Shown here: positions 1-12,278 of the stretch, piece by piece | How positions within the stretch are numbered: position 1 is the first letter of the stretch | How the letters are laid out: each line of letters starts with the position of its first letter | Assembly: GCA_001465935.1 (NCBI GenBank) | Contig: LNKV01000009.1 | Location: 434,001 to 498,000 of the forward strand | Origin: Clarireedia homoeocarpa | Taxonomy: Eukaryota; Ascomycota; Leotiomycetes; Helotiales; Rutstroemiaceae | Reading direction: 5' to 3' | Length of the DNA: 64,000 nucleotides | Translations under genes and position numbers: made by a program | The notes under the pieces: model-generated | The model's database searches: none | Seen by the model: the letters and a program-made list of their open reading frames with translations, nothing else | What the model was told of the DNA's origin: nothing

Positions 1-186
1 GAGAAGGAGTTAGTGGCAGTTAGGCACGAGGAGGAGGGAAGGTTGACGGATGATTTGAAAGGAAAGGTGGGGGTTGTGGAGGAGTTATGGAGGAGTGGGT
101 TGGGGAATGGGTTGGAGAGTGTGAGGGGTAGGATTTTGTCATGGTTGAAAAGTGTGGGTGGTGAGTTGCCCGAAGATGAAGCTTGA
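1..186 (+). CDS. 3' end of an unidentified gene (partial, 61 codons)
   Basis: An open frame runs from the first base of the window to a TGA at 184-186. It encodes 61 residues rich in Glu, Gly and Arg, with a probable helix containing VEELWRSGLGNGLESVRGR and an acidic tail ending PEDEA. The rest of the gene lies upstream of the window, so no domain is complete. I do not recognise the family. Base composition is GC-rich and purine-biased like other coding regions here, and the sequence after the stop turns AT-rich, which supports a real gene end. Reading frame is the only evidence. Confidence 0.5.
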   Translation, partial: EKELVAVRHEEEGRLTDDLKGKVGVVEELWRSGLGNGLESVRGRILSWLKSVGGELPEDEA

Positions 187-1320
187 TCTACTGGTGTTGC
201 ACAGTAGGGACATAAGTGAATGGAAATGAGCGATATGGAGTTATGATATGCTTGGTATATAAGCAGTGTTGGAAAAAGAAGATACGGTTTTCAATGTAGA
301 TATTCAATTCTTAAGGTCGGAAAAACGGAGTGTGGAGGACTTTCATTGGTTGGAACACCGTGGGGGAATAGGGAGTATACAGGACACCAAACTTTTTAGA
401 AGGGGGGGTCTTTTTTTGTGGTTGTTGCATTTCGATACCCCCTTATTTTTGTCGAGGCTTTTGGACACAATATACAAAATTTATATCCTTCTGTAACGTC
501 TTCGCTGCTAGATATAGAATGTCCTGCCGTTGGTGATGAACTATTGACGGTATAAGTCTTAGGGATTTATTTATCCAAGAACTTCTGATACACCACTAGA
601 GAAGAGACGGAATCTCAGAGCAATCAATGTTAACGAATGTGTATATTTATGGATCTACATGACTACCTAAATATCTATCTATAATAGTACAGGTCTCAAT
701 CAATCACTCAATCATTCCGCCAACCTTCTTTCCCTCACAAGAGGGTTGTTGTGAATTGAATAGAATATAACCTGATTTGTGTGTGTGTTTGATCATAAAG
801 GAGGATTAGACTGTGTTTCCCATTTTGGTTTCCTAACAACTCCTTTGCCCCTTTTGTAGTCTGTTTATGTTCGTGACTTTCGTAAAAATGTGTTGTTGTG
901 TTATTTGTGTGGTTTCTTTTTCTTTCCGTTTGGGGTGTATACAGAATTAAGTGTTTGGGAATGTTGAAGGAGATTGATAATAAGAGTTGAGTTCATGATG
1001 ATGGATTGTCATCGGGTAGTAAGAAGTAGTAGTGTATATAGATAAGTAAATAATCTGCGAACAGAAGGCTCTGTATGAACCCCCTTGTGTTGTGCTGAGA
1101 ATAAAAATGCCTGGTGGATGTCATGTCATGTAATATCATATCATATCATATCATATGTCGAAACGAAGGTCGTCGTTCGTTCGGGCTGAGGGAGTTTGAG
1201 AAATAAATAAAATCACCATCTCGTACTCCATCTCGCGCCTTCTTTCGTCTTTATACATACCACATCATCATCATCATCTGCTCCATCCCACCACTCCTTC
1301 AGCACCCCCTGCTTTAACCG
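187..1320. other. Intergenic, convergent 3' ends
   Basis: AT-rich spacer between the end of the left-edge gene and the 3' end of the minus-strand membrane protein gene. It contains a short ATCAT-type repeat near 1134-1156 (tcatatcatatcatatcata). No coding frame with gene-like composition was seen; short open frames such as 266-496 are composed of T/G-rich low-quality sequence. Confidence 0.5.
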
Positions 1321-2967
1321 TCATAAATATCTCCAATCGTTGCCTTCGAGTTCAACCAGCATCGTCTGTCGATCCGGTAACTCCGCCACGCCGGATTTCG
1401 GCTGTGCGATTCTTTGCGCGGTCATAGCTTGCTCTATATGTGTTTCTTTGGGTGTAGTAAGTTGCTTGCTAATGTTGTATTGAGGGGTTTGCAGCGCGTG
1501 GCTTGTTAGAGGTGTTTGCTGCTGCTGCTGCTGCTGTTGTTGTAGGGTGGTGTTTTCCTTTGATTTTCTTTTCGGTGTGTTATTAAGATGGGGTCGAGGT
1601 GTTGATGTGATGATGGTGGTTTGTTGGGAGGGAATGCCTTCCTTGATAGTACTTATTCGTTGTGGTGTCCCTCGTTTGACTTCTCGACGGAAGAATAGAG
1701 GAGGATCTTGATCTGGAGTGTGTTGAATGCTGTCGTTTGAAGCACTTCTATGCAGCAATTCGTGGTGACGCCATGGATCATAGCTGGGTTTAGGTTGTGC
1801 GATCTCGACGACAGTTGCAGTATGTCTATGAGTGCTAGGGTTCTTCTGAGTATGCGAATCACGAGGTGGCATAGGTCTCAGGCCGGCAGTAGGTACAAGC
1901 CAGTCGTTGTTTTGTTGCGAATGCCAGGATTCATAGCTAGTCGCTCTTGTCAAGTGGTTTCGGGGATTTGTCCAGTTGGCATATGAATCATGTTGTGAAT
2001 CGTAGTTGGTTGCGTCATCGTTTGTTACTTCACAGACCCTGTCGGTAGGACTGGACAAATGCCCGTCTTGAGGGTGGGAAGGCTCATCTTCATCGAATGG
2101 TTCTGGATGAACATCATCTGGGCTGTGCCAGCGTTCATGTGGTTGCACACGGTGTTCGTAGCTTGGTGCTTCGTCGTCATAATTTGCCCCATATCGTCTC
2201 GACAAATGGCTCGTATGTTCTGCGTTGGGACTATTTTGGCGCATCTCGAATGATTCTGCCCATGATGGCCGTCTCGAGTCTGGGCGATTTGAGTGCTCGG
2301 AATCATGGGAATTCATTCCAATAATTGCCGATTCCTTGTCTATGTTATTTCCATCCTGGCGGCGCCTAAGCCATTGAAAAAGCAATACGAATGAGAAGCA
2401 TACAAGACAAGCAACAAACCCAATGGCGATTCCTATGCCAATTTCGGCTCCAGCCGGTAATTCTCTGCTAGAGGAGATCGATTGAGTGGTATAATCTGCC
2501 GTTATTGCTCCTGGTGATGAACTGCTAATGTTGAAGTAGTGGGAGCTGAACGAAGCGGATTTACTTGAAGCACTTTCGTTGTAGATAGTGAAGTAGAAAA
2601 CATTCGATGCAGATAGATCATGGGGTGATGCATTCACAACCCAAGATACTCCCAAAGGCTTGGTTGTGCTTTCTGCTATACGATTAGTATCTGATACTCT
2701 TAGCACAATGCGTAATCGACACTTACGATAGAACGGAGCAGTAGAATCACACCCAGACTGACTACCCGCACATTCAAGGACTTGAGTAAAGTTCATGACA
2801 ACCCCATCAAAGTCAGTGATCCATGTCAAGTCAATGGCTGATCCTTCCTTTAGCACGAGATTATCACTGTAGTCTTGGGGGGTGCTTCCAGGTGAAGGTG
2901 GGTTGATGAAACCATTCACTGGGTCATCACGACCGACTAACTCGGACCGAGCATGGATTTGTGGCAT
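1321..2967 (-). CDS. Single-pass membrane protein with polyQ cytoplasmic tail
   Basis: Two exons, 2967-2727 and 2675-1321, give 531 aa. The intron 2726-2676 has a GTAAGT donor, a CTAAT branch region and a TATAG acceptor. It is 51 nt with no stop, so it also reads through in frame. The N-terminal half begins with an INPPSPGS stretch and a Trp/Ser/Thr-rich extracellular-looking region with possible N-glycosylation sites. A clear transmembrane segment (about residues 158-181, GIGIAIGFVACLVCFSFVLL) is followed by LRRR, indicating a cytoplasmic C terminus. The tail is long, His/Ser/Pro-rich and disordered, with a run of nine Gln encoded by CAG/CAA repeats near 1519-1546. Many filamentous fungi have membrane proteins of this layout with no known role. 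No classical signal peptide precedes the chosen ATG, and an upstream exon cannot be excluded. Confidence 0.75.
   Translation of the reverse strand: MPQIHARSELVGRDDPVNGFINPPSPGSTPQDYSDNLVLKEGSAIDLTWITDFDGVVMNFTQVLECAGSQSGCDSTAPFYRKCRLRIVLRVSDTNRIAESTTKPLGVSWVVNASPHDLSASNVFYFTIYNESASSKSASFSSHYFNISSSSPGAITADYTTQSISSSRELPAGAEIGIGIAIGFVACLVCFSFVLLFQWLRRRQDGNNIDKESAIIGMNSHDSEHSNRPDSRRPSWAESFEMRQNSPNAEHTSHLSRRYGANYDDEAPSYEHRVQPHERWHSPDDVHPEPFDEDEPSHPQDGHLSSPTDRVCEVTNDDATNYDSQHDSYANWTNPRNHLTRATSYESWHSQQNNDWLVPTAGLRPMPPRDSHTQKNPSTHRHTATVVEIAQPKPSYDPWRHHELLHRSASNDSIQHTPDQDPPLFFRREVKRGTPQRISTIKEGIPSQQTTIITSTPRPHLNNTPKRKSKENTTLQQQQQQQQQTPLTSHALQTPQYNISKQLTTPKETHIEQAMTAQRIAQPKSGVAELPDRQTMLVELEGNDWRYL
2676..2726 (-). 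other. 51-nt in-frame intron
   Basis: On the minus strand the sequence begins gtaagtgtcg and ends aatcgtatag, containing tactaat as a branch-point candidate. Its length is a multiple of three and it contains no stop, so retention would add 17 residues just after the FY motif in the extracellular part of the membrane protein. Confidence 0.7.
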
Positions 2968-3872
2968 TTTGCGTTGAAGTAGTTGATAAAGGTAGGCATG
3001 TAGTCAAGAGGAATCAACAACCTGCTGAACCAAAGCAAAAAGTCAAACACAACGATCCGTCTACTGGATATATGCCTCTTCGGCGTCGCCCGAGCTAGGG
3101 CCATCGACGTAGTAGTAGACTCTGGACAGACCATTTCAAGGACGAACTAGGCATATGACATTTGAACTATTGAAAATGCGGTGCTCAGCCCTATGGACCT
3201 CCCGGGTCCCGCGATCGGCTTCTAAAAATTTATATGTTGGTATATGCTTATGCGCACAGCCAATCACCTTGATCATGGCTGACCTCGTCAACTGTTAAGC
3301 GCCCGGCGCGTATATGCTGTACGAGCATACTTGTTGGTATTCCGACCACAACCAATAATGGAATGAGATATCAGTCAACATCGATCAATATTAACGACCT
3401 TAAGAGACCAGAAATGATTGAAATCAAGACGAAAACATCAATTAGATAGACCATGATATCAGTTCGAGTTTACGTTCTAGGGTTTTAGAACCAACAGGGC
3501 CCGAACCTTGAACTGAGGCCTTCGGTAAGGAAAGAGGGCTGTGTTGCAGAGTTTTCGCCTCTTACTAGGTACAATACACAAATAGCTGTTGGAGGTAGTA
3601 GAAGATAAGAAACCTGCATGTCCCAGCCTCGCACCTGAGGAGCAAGGCAACTTTGGTCCATCGTAATGAATGAGTCACCAGAATCATTGTCTGACCAGTT
3701 AGCTTCATATCACTAATCAATTGCTCGCAAAGACCCATCATGTCTCATCAGCAAGCACAACATCCTGCCCTTGTCTATTCGTTACGATCATTCACTGGGT
3801 GATCTGACTGCTATGCAAGACTCTTTGTGCGTAGGAGAACCCCTAGCTGATGGCTTAGTGGTTCAGAAACTC
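2968..3872. other. Intergenic; promoter side of membrane protein gene
   Basis: Spacer between the membrane protein start and the MFS transporter stop. An alternative minus-strand frame (3134-2937) encodes a hydrophobic stretch VFDFLLWFSRLLIPL, but it ends in a stop and could not be joined to the downstream protein by a plausible intron. Nothing else recognised. Confidence 0.45.
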
Positions 3873-5381
3873 CTACGCCCTCCAATTCCATGATCGCTTC
3901 TCCACCGCATCGAAGAACCTTACTGCGATCACGCAAACCATGGCACCAGACAGGAGGGCTGCATCGAACCAGATCACCCCGTTATAGTTTCTCAAAACGC
4001 TTTCACCCAGGATTTTGCCACCAACTGGACTTCCAAACATGGTTCCAAGTCCTCTAACAAAGTAGATGAACCCGTTTACACTCGCGTATGCTTGTAACCC
4101 GAAGACTTCCGCCACGGTCTTCACAAGGAATGTCGTTAGCAACTTGTACCGAGCCGTATATCTACCACCAAGGGAGAGCGAATAAAGAGACGTACCGTTG
4201 GGAACAGGGCATTGTAACCACCTCCCGCAACACCATAAAACACTACGAACAGAAGCCATAGTACTTTATTACCACCCGCACCAGTACTGCTTAACCAGAA
4301 TCCAAGTACAGAAATAACACATAAAATAACAGTCAAGATCAAGGTATTTTGTCGTCCAAACTTGTCCCCTACATATCCTGTTGTGACTCGACTCACTGAA
4401 TTGACTCCATTGGATATTGCAAGTAGAGTTGCACCGAATGACGAAGTATATCCTAGGGCCACAGAATACTCAGCCAGGAAGGTGAGTGGTAGACCATTAC
4501 CTCCCGCCTGTAAGAACCCAGCCCCCACACTGAAGAGAAAAGCCGGTTTCATGGCCAACTTAAGGTCAACATGTGTCGGACGTTTCCCAATGAATCGAGA
4601 TGGTGCTGCACTAACAGCTATTGGAAGAGCAATGACCAAAGTGATTAACGATAGTGTGCGGAGTGCCCATCTTGGTCCAATTGCGGTCAAGAGGTACCTG
4701 ATGAACGGCGAAAACACAAGTCCTCCAATTCCGGCGCCAGACAGAATAAACCCTACGGCAGATCCGCGGTGAGCGGTAAAGTATTCCGGTGCTGTGCTAA
4801 GAATGGGATAATACAGTAGTGATGAGCCTATTCCATATAAAAATCCTTGTGATAGGAGTAGTTGCCAGACCTAAGTTTCGAAAAGTCAATCGCCGTTCAG
4901 TTCATGCATCTGGTAGGTACCACAGCTTTTCACTTACTTGTGTACCCAGGCTAGCTAATCCAAGCCCCAAACTCATGCAGACAACTCCAACTCCACAAAT
5001 ATACTTCGAAGCCTGATCACCAAGTCTGGTCATCATAGGATTTACAACGATGCTGCCCGCCCATGTGAGCCCTGATCCGAGCGTGCCGATGAAAGCTACC
5101 AGTGCACCATCGTTGATGGTGCTTTTAGGAAGCATCGTTTGTGTCGGTGAAATGTAATAACTTTGGAAGACACCGTACGATTGATTCAACCCAACCGTGA
5201 TGCAAATGGCCAAGAAGCTCGAAATTAGGACAAGAATCTGTCTTTGCCGGGTGATAGGCCGCAACTCAATCGCATCTTGAGGTTGGCTAATAGCAGCATC
5301 ATGTAATGGGAGGTGTTCGTCACCTGGCTGAGAAGGTCTTTGCAGTTCCGCGAGGGGATAGTTAGATGTTGTGGAAGCCAT
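3873..5381 (-). CDS. MFS transporter, monocarboxylate permease-like (MCH family)
   Basis: Three exons, 5381-4938, 4870-4196 and 4118-3873, give 454 aa. Both introns have good signals: GTAAGT...CTTAG (67 nt), and GTACGT with a GCTAAC branch point and GAAG acceptor (77 nt). The protein has a roughly 50-residue hydrophilic N terminus and then about 12 hydrophobic segments. Family-like motifs include GLNQSYGVFQSYY in the first helix, a GDKFGRQ loop (MFS signature between helices) and GLQAYASVNGFIYFVRGLG followed by GSPVGG near the C terminus, as in fungal Mch/monocarboxylate-porter homologues. Such proteins sit in the plasma membrane or vacuole and move small organic acids or riboflavin by proton-linked transport; the substrate here cannot be told from sequence. 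Length matches the family (about 450-490 aa). Confidence 0.88.
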
Positions 5382-6634
5382 GGTCGGTCACTGATACTCA
5401 TGTTTGGTTACAAAAAACGAGAAACGTTCTCGTTGCTGATGACCGAACATCGGAGGTACACAACTTTACTATGTAGTTGCTATACAAATTTCGTGTACGC
5501 ATAATGAGAAGTACATTACAATTGTCCAACTTAAGATAAAATTTGAGGATATACTATTTTTTGGTGATTTTCACATAGACTACCTTGAGATCCGAATCGG
5601 CCCAGCTGTAACGATTCGTACACTCAAGTATACTCGCTGGGCACCTGAGGTATCAACCTGTACTGAAAGCATTCGTCTATACGGAAGTAGGTTAATCAGG
5701 TGTACCCAGCACGCTGACTAATCGTCATACTGCCTCCTGAAATCGAATCCTTATTAGCTATCCTATATACCCTTGAAGCCTATATTGATCAATACAGTCA
5801 ACTATCTCAAATGAACTTAACTAATTTTTTGAAAAATCATTGATCGTGACATTTGTTGTACATCAAAATTGTGTGAGTGTCACATAGTAACGTTGTGTAC
5901 TGTAAGACTTACTTCCGATGCACGGCTCAAATTTGTGGGTCCGCCGGTTGAATAGCGAAAAGCCTCGGTTGTTTAGCAAACCCCTGAATATTTCCGGCAA
6001 ATCGGGAAGAGTCCAAATAACCGTAATGGAGCTAACCCCTGAGGCTGAAATGATATCCCATGCACAATACAGCAGAACTCCCATGGTATAAACATCCGCC
6101 TCCTCGGCCGCGATTGCTGATGAAATCATCAACTGATCTTCCAGTATGTATACATAGTTACCTTACATATAACTTCACCTCTATTCTAAAACCGAGCACA
6201 TACACCATACTAACATCCATTTTCTTTTCCTTAAAAAAAAAAACAAACGATAGTACCATTCTATTCGAGTTCCAAACAGTGCATTCTTGAATACCATGGT
6301 ATATATCGCTACATTTAATACAAGTATCTTTTCCCACACGATGCAATCGATCAATCATCCATCTACCTCACACCCTCTCCCCTCCCGCCACACAAACCCC
6401 ACACACGCGCAGAGGGAGAAGAGAGAAAGAAAAGACAAAACGCCGATGCCCATCCATCATACGTGTTGTGTTTTTTCCTCTCTCGCTCATATTACAGACC
6501 GAATGTATAAGTATATCCAGTCAAGTCCCCAAAAGAAAAACAAAATTCATATCATATAATGCCCCTCCACGATATGTCTACTGGCTCCCCTTCCCTATCA
6601 ACAAATCCTCCCATCCCCCCCTTCTCCCGTCCAC
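5382..6634. other. Intergenic, AT-rich
   Basis: Promoter of the MFS gene and 3' flank of sec3. A minus-strand frame of 89 codons (6132-5863) has no recognisable domain and no splice context. A poly-A run occurs at about 6233-6243. I see no supported gene. Confidence 0.45.
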
Positions 6635-9600
6635 CTACTTATTTACCCCTCTAAACGCTGCCGCAACATCCGCCTTCGTCCACTCCACCACCACCTCCCC
6701 ATCATAAATATCCCTACCAATCGTCAAAATCCTCTCCATCACCCGATCATAATACTTCTCGCACTGCGCATTAACCTTCGCCACCAGCTCCCGACTCAGT
6801 CCTGGATCATCCGCATCACTAAAATGTTTTTCCACGCGCTTCTTTAGCGTCTCAATGCCCTTGCGGATCTCCTTCGCGTCGTAGCCCGCGAGGATTTTCT
6901 TACAAGTAATTTTAGAGTGACTGGGCATGGCTGATATTTTCGCCATCGAATCGCCCGGTTGTCGGGATAACATCAGACTTTCTGTGCTTTCGAGGAAATC
7001 AAGGAGTTTGCCTAAAGGACGGCGGATGACGGCGCCGAGGTAGAGGGTCATGTGTTCGTCCATTTCCTGGGTAGCGTTTTCTTTCCATTCTTCCAAGACG
7101 GGGTTGGAGCGAGAATCGACTTCTTCCAAATAATGGTTCATGTTTTCGATGAGAAGAATTTGATAATTAAGCGCTTCTTTGTCTTCTGGATCAGCGCCTG
7201 CAGTTTGCGCACCGGGGTTTTCTCTTGCGATGACTTTTAGGGATTCAAACATGGTCTTGTTCAGGCGCGCATAGGCGTTGTTGACGATCTGTCGGACTTC
7301 GAGTTCATCGGCAGCACCAAGCATTGTTTCGAGTGCGAGAGAGAACGAAGGGAAGATCCTGATGAACCCAATAACACCTTTGCGCTTCTTGATTTTGACT
7401 TTCGTGTCTTCAATAGCGCGGATTTGGTCATCGAGAAACTTGTTGAACAGAGTCAACAGACGGGCATGTAGCTTTTGAAGAGTGCGAGCAAGGTATTCTT
7501 GATTCGATTCTTCGAGATCCACAAGCCTGCGCTCGATTGACGCGAGTACACCGACTCCTTGCCTGTGTAATGATCAGCATGTGTATTTCAATATCAGAGA
7601 AAAGGATAAAATTGGACTTACAATGGATCACTTTGAATAGTCCAGTCAACAAGTGCTTGCATATCGCCAAGGAAGAAAGCATATACTTCCTCCATGGTTT
7701 GAATTACCCTCTTTGCCAAGCTCCTGTTAGGATCCATAACCTTTGGCCGCCTCAAATCACCACCCCGTCGCATATCTGGCGGTGCAGCTGCAACGGCTTC
7801 TGGGAAATCGTGATGTTCGAGAGAAGTGACGTGGAAGAATTCCATGATAAAATTCTGCTCCATGCTCATTATGGGAATCATTTCGTCAAGAGCTCCCGTG
7901 AACACTTCGTGTTGTTGCAGTCGGCCGTCGGCCGCATCTGAACGAACCTTACTGGCGCTATCAGAATTGGGAGATCGGACTCTCGCCAAAGTTTGACTTC
8001 TTTTAACGGTTAATTTTCTCGCGGCTGTGGTAGCGAGGCCTTCTGCTGGCTTCTCGGTCTGAGAAGTAAAGAGGATATCGCTTTCATCGCCATGAGGTTT
8101 CCTTGACACCCGTTTCCAGGCGAAGACTGCCTCTCTAAACTCATCTTGATACAATGGTTTGCACGCAAGCTCGTAGTCTTGTAAGAACCTCTCCCATTCT
8201 ACATGAGCCACCTCTCTCGCAAATAGCATAAGTGGACTGTATCTCCAAAGGACATTACGAGCGAGATCATGATGACGAGGGTCAAGTTTTCCTTTCCCAG
8301 CCGGTGTTGTGAGATTACCTCCCTTTTCTCGCTCCAGTGATCTACGTGTTTCATCAATAGCAGCACGGAACTTCATCTGCAGGAAAGGATGTAATCGCTG
8401 AAGAAATTCGACGCTGGTGGCTCGATAGACGTCTTTCTTTTCTTGCAAGACTCGCATGCTTCCAATCTCACTATTACCGAAACCTCCTACTTTGCCTGAA
8501 CGAAGACTGCCATCTTCGCTTGGTCGAGAACCGGATATATTGAGTGAAGGATCGATTGTGACCATAGCTTTGAATAATACGACCAAGGATTTCTCGACTT
8601 GCTCAAGATCTTGTGGGCGCTCCAGAGAAGCTGTCTGGAGGCTCTCAAGTTGTGACGAGGAAATAGAAATAGTATCCAAAAGAGACTGCAGTTCGGCCTG
8701 CAAAAGTTTTTGGTTGGCTGTCTGTACCTGCAGACCTTGAGATTGAGCCTCAATGTATGCAATATCTTCGTTGAGAGTCTGGATTCGTCAGCAAACACAA
8801 TTAAGGGACACTTCTGCCAAGAATAACTTACGCCAAGCTCCACAAGATACAAAGTGAGCAAGCCATCAAGTTCATCACACTCTTCCATACATTTATCGAG
8901 GCCATTTTTGATACCCTCAACTCTTTCGTCTTCCTCATCTAAACGATTCAACCACCCACCGGCTTGAACTTTATTTAGTTCTCGTTCGATATCATCTCTT
9001 AAAATATCAATGCTCTTAGAGTGGACGCCTTCACCAACCCACCCGAAATCATCCCAAGCATTGACAAGATCTGATCCCCTCCCATCAAGAAAGCTGGGAT
9101 CAATGCCTAAGGACGCAAGCTCTTTCTGCATTGTCTCGGAAGCAGGTTTCGGCCGCCTAGCTTCTCGAGCTTTTGGCTTTTCTAAGGTTGCGCCGTCCTG
9201 TGGGTCCTTTACAGGGCCATCTACGGTTGTTGGTCGATCCTTTTCTGGAACTGTTATCTTAACTTCGGGAATGCTGTCGATAGTTGCACTGCGTGATGGC
9301 GCCTTTGGGGGTATTGCTTCGATCGGAGGGGGTGGAACTGCGGGTGAGACTGGAGGAGCCGGAGATGGATTCGTAACATCATTGCTAGTTCGCCTTAGCA
9401 GAGAAGGCGCAGGAACAACACCAGTGATGCCGTCGGGACCATCCGAACTCTTTGCAGCCAGCGCTGCTTCTCTAAGACGTTCCGCTGCGCCACCGACACG
9501 AGGTTTGAATCCACCAGCATTCTTGGCAGCTCTAAGAAATGTGTTCGCGATATCTCCTTTCGATTTCTTTTTGATCATTGGCCCAAGACCAGGGCGTGCT

Positions 9601-11234
9601 TCTTCATCGTCTGTCACTGGTGATTTAGGGCTAGCTGGGGGAGCAACTGGTGGAATGGTTGTAGGAATAGGTGGGGTTGGAACAGGAATTTCTGGAGGTT
9701 CGGCTTTAACAGGTTCACTTTTCGTTGTATCTTCCAATACTGGAGGGGTGGGCTCTAGCACGGGCATGGGTACCGGCGCCTCCGTCAGCTTGGTGTCGAT
9801 GCTGCTATCTCCGTTCGTCTCACGCTCACGTGGTATCGATCTTTCACTGCTACGGGTTGGTGGCCGCATCTCGTCTCTGCGCATGCCAGGACTGGCTAGT
9901 GGTGCGGGTATAATATTGTCCGTAGAACTTAGACCGCGTATTGGCATAGGGGGCCGACGCCTCTCAGGTGGAATTGTCAGAGGGGCAGGTAGAGGTGGAG
10001 CATCCATGGATAAATCTTTCTGCGAACTCGCGAAACTTGGGTCCGGGGATACATGCTGTGAACTCGGAGTTACGCTACGATCGGGGAAGCGACCAGGAGC
10101 ATTAGGGAGGCCATTATAACCACCGCGCGAGCGAGGCGGCACTCCTCCAGAATCATCACTGCGAGCAAATGATTCCTGGCTAGGATTGCCTCCCTCCAAT
10201 CTCCGCAAGCTAGACTGACTCGACTGAGGCATAATCCCACCGGGTTCCGCGCCGGGATTGGGTGATAGCTCGAGCCGAGATCGGGTCGATGGTCGAGAAT
10301 TCGAACCCTGTGTCGGAAATGCTGGGTCTGCACCTGGTTGGTACGCTGGACTTCCGTTTGGTGGAAAGGCAGGCCCTGTGTTAAGTGGGGTCTGACTGGG
10401 ACGACGTAGCACAGCATCTTGACTCGGCTGCTTGCGCAACATAGGTTCCCTCGATGGATCCCGCTTGAAAGCCCGAGGCTGGTTTTGTTCGAATTGCGAG
10501 TTTGCAGGGGGCGGAATCTGTTGCGGCTGCTGCATGCGCTGGGGAGGCTGCTGAGGTGGAGGTTGTTGTGGTCGTGCGGTCGAGGCACCGGACAATTGTT
10601 CTCTTTCCTTTGCATCAAAACCAATCAAATCAGGCGCCCTTCCACCAGTGTATTTTGTATAAATCTTAACTAAACTTGCGATGAAAAACTGCTTCTCCTT
10701 TGGCGTATTGGCCTGCCAATAATATGGTTTTCCAATCGTCACAATGAATCCTGTACCACCAGCCCATTGCTTGCGCTGCTCCTCCTCTGGAGTTGTAGAA
10801 ATTCCTCCGCTGAATGACTCTATAGCAGAAAGATCATCCAGCATCCAGGTCTTCCCAATCGAGAAACTCCCATTTCCGTTTTCCCTGGCTTTGTGCATAC
10901 GCACCCGTCCCGACTTGCGCACAGCGACAATTATCAGACGTGGTTTTTTGGCATCAGGGTTGGAGTTCGGCGGCGGAGGCGACGAGGGAGAGGATGCATC
11001 TTCGATGATTCTGATATGTGTAATATATGATTCCAATACTAAAAAGCCAAGTCAGCTGCTGAAGATGTCATAGAGCGCAGTTTTCCTTGGAGGTATCTTA
11101 CAAGATCCATCCGGATCGGTTTTCCCAAAACAACTGTCGATAATTCTCCTCTTTTCGTCCTCGAACCTCTCTGCCCTGCTCATTCCATTACTGCTATTGA
11201 CCCCGCCGGATCCATTTCGTGATGAACCGTCCAT
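6635..11234 (-). CDS. sec3: Exocyst complex component Sec3
   Basis: Four exons, 11234-11102, 11038-8832, 8778-7622 and 7562-6635, give 1474 aa. The introns (63, 53 and 59 nt) all start GTAAG and keep the frame. Residues about 46-160 form the Sec3-type PIP2-binding PH domain (SYITHIRIIED, then PRLIIVAVRKSGRVRMHKAR and YYWQANTPKEKQFFIASLVK). A long Pro/Ser/Arg-rich disordered region follows (about 160-640). From about residue 690 the coiled-coil and helical Sec3 C-terminal domain runs to the end (QKELASLGIDPSFLDGRGSD; VLWRYSPLMLFAREVAHVEW; IDPSLNISGSR). Sec3 marks exocytic sites at the hyphal tip, binds PI(4,5)P2 and Rho/Cdc42 GTPases, and tethers secretory vesicles. Length and domain order match filamentous-fungal Sec3. 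The central disordered part is low-complexity, so small annotation differences are possible there. Confidence 0.95.
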
Positions 11235-12278
11235 TGCGCGAAGCCACGTTCCTTAGTTCGGGGTTACTTTCTTATTCGGAACCATTCATTGGTACAGGTG
11301 GCTAGATGTCCGGTTTGCGCTTCATTCTAGGACCATATTTGTGCCCTTTTATTGCACTTTTACCTCACGGTATGCGACGAGGACTCGACTCGGTGATGTA
11401 TGCAATATGATATCTTGGTGCTGTGCTACGATGAACATTACGAGCTTCCCAACGGTGGCGGACGGAGACCTAAGATGCAAGGACCACAGGTGAGCGGAAA
11501 CACTAAGTTCCGATTCTCACACACTTAAAAATGCTGGATTACGTGAGCACGTCAGTTATCTTCGACTTCATGGCATGAATTCAAGTGAAGAGCTGAAATT
11601 ATAAAAGGATCTGACAAGCCACCAAAATTAATATGTAATCTCAGCAATGAAAAGAAACTGAGCCGCAAACTGCCTGAACAGTTCTACGATAGATAGCCCG
11701 CATCGCTAATGCGTCATGCAGCAGGATCGCTCAATCAGAGTGAGGCTCTCAGTGCTTCACAAAGTCAAACGACTCGAATAACTTCTGACCAGATATCGCA
11801 TTGTTTCTACTGTATGAAATTGCCTTGTAGCTTGATATCAGAACAGGAATAACGTTCCATCTTCCTCTTCAGACCATATTTATCTTGTGTCTTGGTTTCT
11901 TTTAGTCCCTTGAGCCCTCCCCAATTCCTTGATATATGATCTTTCAACTACTAGGGGGCAACCACCTTCGGTATCATTCGAAATTTGTGTTTAATTCAAA
12001 TATCAAGATTTCTATATTTATTAAAGTAAAATTAGCTATTCGATTCTGAATATTATTTCAAAGAAGCATTTGTATAACTCAAGCAAGCTGCAAGAAGTGA
12101 TCTCTGGTAGAAAGTTTTCTATACGTCGGATAGATGATACACCCCTTAGTGGACCTGCCTATTGCTATCTCAAACCATGAGTCTTCGTGAAATCTCAACA
12201 GTCAGGATATAAACGTCTTGCAATAGTCCATGCACAATCCTTTCTTCTCCATAATCAACGCCAGAATCACGATTGTAC
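11235..12278. other. Intergenic; sec3 promoter and 3' flank of neighbour
   Basis: About 1 kb separating the sec3 start from the stop of the next minus-strand gene. The middle (about 11900-12130) is AT-rich. No coding frame, repeat or RNA gene recognised. Confidence 0.5.

Noticed and set aside
5863..6132. 89-codon minus-strand frame near the MFS gene
   Set aside because: No recognisable domain; neighbouring sequence offers no splice partner. Might be a relic, but unsupported.
9010..10119. 369-codon plus-strand open frame
   Set aside because: It lies wholly antisense to the Pro/Ser-rich part of Sec3. It is Gly/Ser-rich only because of the codon bias of the opposite strand.
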